Made by a program: the position numbers and the translations under genes
The notes under the pieces: generated by a model
The model's input: only the letters and a program-made list of their open reading frames with translations
Told to the model about the DNA's origin: nothing
Database searches by the model: none
Assembly (NCBI RefSeq): GCF_003364205.1
Contig: NZ_NXLV01000006.1
Span: 1 to 64,000, forward strand
Length of the DNA: 64,000 nt
Direction of reading: 5' to 3'
Origin: Helicobacter brantae
Lineage (GTDB): Bacteria; Campylobacterota; Campylobacteria; Campylobacterales; Helicobacteraceae
Shown: in pieces, positions 63,576-64,000 of the stretch
How the letters are laid out: each line of letters opens with the position of its first letter
Position numbering within the stretch: the first letter of the stretch is position 1

Positions 63576-64000
63576 AATCCTCAAAACTCTCTAAAATACA
63601 AACTAGATACCTTATCACATTGCTTTGAGTATCTTTAAGATAGGCTTTTACTTTTGAGCTTTTTGTCGTGATATTTTTCTTCTCTTTGAAAAGAAATTCA
63701 CAATGGCTTAGTCTATTTCTTATGCTTGTCAAAAATGAGGCAAGGATAAGTGTCCTATGTGAGGGAAATAGTCTATCTTTTATGATTTTAAGTGTGGCTT
63801 TGCTTTCGTGATGTAAAAACGAGAAAAATAAAGAAGGATCTTTGGTTGGCCTCTCTTCAAGCTTGGGAAACACATTTTTTGCAAAATTTATATCAGCTTG
63901 ATAGAGATTATTGAAGATTTTTTCATTGTGTAACACCATTATCCAAAACCCAAATGTTAGCTTAGAGAGGATTGAGTAATGGATCGCCTCCTTCTCTTTG
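63574..64000 (-). CDS. Abi family (Abi_2/AbiF-like, HEPN) protein, 5' end cut by window
   Basis: The frame stays open from 64000 down to the stop at 63574, about 142 residues visible, so the ATG at 63939 is internal. It carries the family segment SKLTFGFWIMVLHNEKIF, parallel to LSLGFWVKIADEFKI in the gene at 44114, and the HEPN signature R-N-x3-H in TSIRNRLSHCEFLF. These are RNase-type abortive-infection or toxin proteins. Intact as far as visible, unlike the copy at 44114. Confidence 0.8.
   Translation of the reverse strand, partial: KEKEAIHYSILSKLTFGFWIMVLHNEKIFNNLYQADINFAKNVFPKLEERPTKDPSLFFSFLHHESKATLKIIKDRLFPSHRTLILASFLTSIRNRLSHCEFLFKEKKNITTKSSKVKAYLKDTQSNVIRYLVCILESFED

Overview
The window looks like a chromosome segment of a Helicobacter-type epsilonproteobacterium (Campylobacterota), probably an enteric or enterohepatic species rather than H. 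pylori itself. I infer this from the AT-rich sequence with CTC/CTT-rich coding strands, TATAAT -10 boxes in T-rich surroundings with no clear -35, and gene orders I recall from H. pylori: rpmH-rnpA-yidD-yidC-khpB-mnmE beside exbB/exbD, smpB, ispE, csrA and truB; ccdA, pyrC-like and amidohydrolase; sppA-purU; murB-fliQ; rpsO/flhA/DHH; carB with a short YrdC protein. The nrfHA operon and several large autotransporters point away from H. pylori.

Layout. 1-3656 is the 3' end of a large autotransporter with a 480-bp tandem repeat. 3685-12103 is a dense leftward run for tRNA modification, membrane-protein insertion, ribosome and RNase P components, Tol/Ton-type energisation, trans-translation, isoprenoid synthesis, CsrA and nucleotide-pool cleaning. 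12226-16864 holds an MFS exporter, a membrane-anchored protein of unknown function and nrfHA (periplasmic nitrite to ammonia). 17008-19650 is a second autotransporter. 19798-27657 holds a small membrane protein, a DEAD-box helicase, and a rightward run ccdA / inactive dihydroorotase-like / mscS / aminofutalosine-deaminase-like, then sppA-purU. 27799-29046 is a tandem set of four small exported paralogs. 29043-38075 runs mostly leftward (acetyltransferase, beta-propeller, AraC regulator, ttcA, murB, fliQ, purine permease, agmatine deiminase, rpsO) with tsaD and a Rossmann protein on the other strand. 38213-43449 is the flhA / DHH / purN / antiporter operon. 44114-45165 holds a frameshifted Abi (HEPN) gene and a small SRP RNA gene. 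carB to dapF follow at 45166-49886.

The accessory part runs from 49887 to 55522: a solitary MazF/PemK-type toxin, about 0.7 kb of non-coding DNA packed with related hairpins, and a third autotransporter whose start is separated from its reading frame by an 11-G tract (phase OFF as read here). tRNA-Asn, a radical SAM protein, hemE, a YqhA-type membrane protein, asd, ppsA and pit follow. The right edge cuts a second Abi (HEPN) gene.

The points I would look at first are the poly-G switch of the third autotransporter, the hairpin array beside the MazF-like gene (it contains one compensatory base-pair change), the four-gene exported paralog cluster, and the two Abi/HEPN genes that each have a convergent promoter and a possible small RNA at their 3' end. 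All identifications come from reading sequence and motifs; no database search was run.
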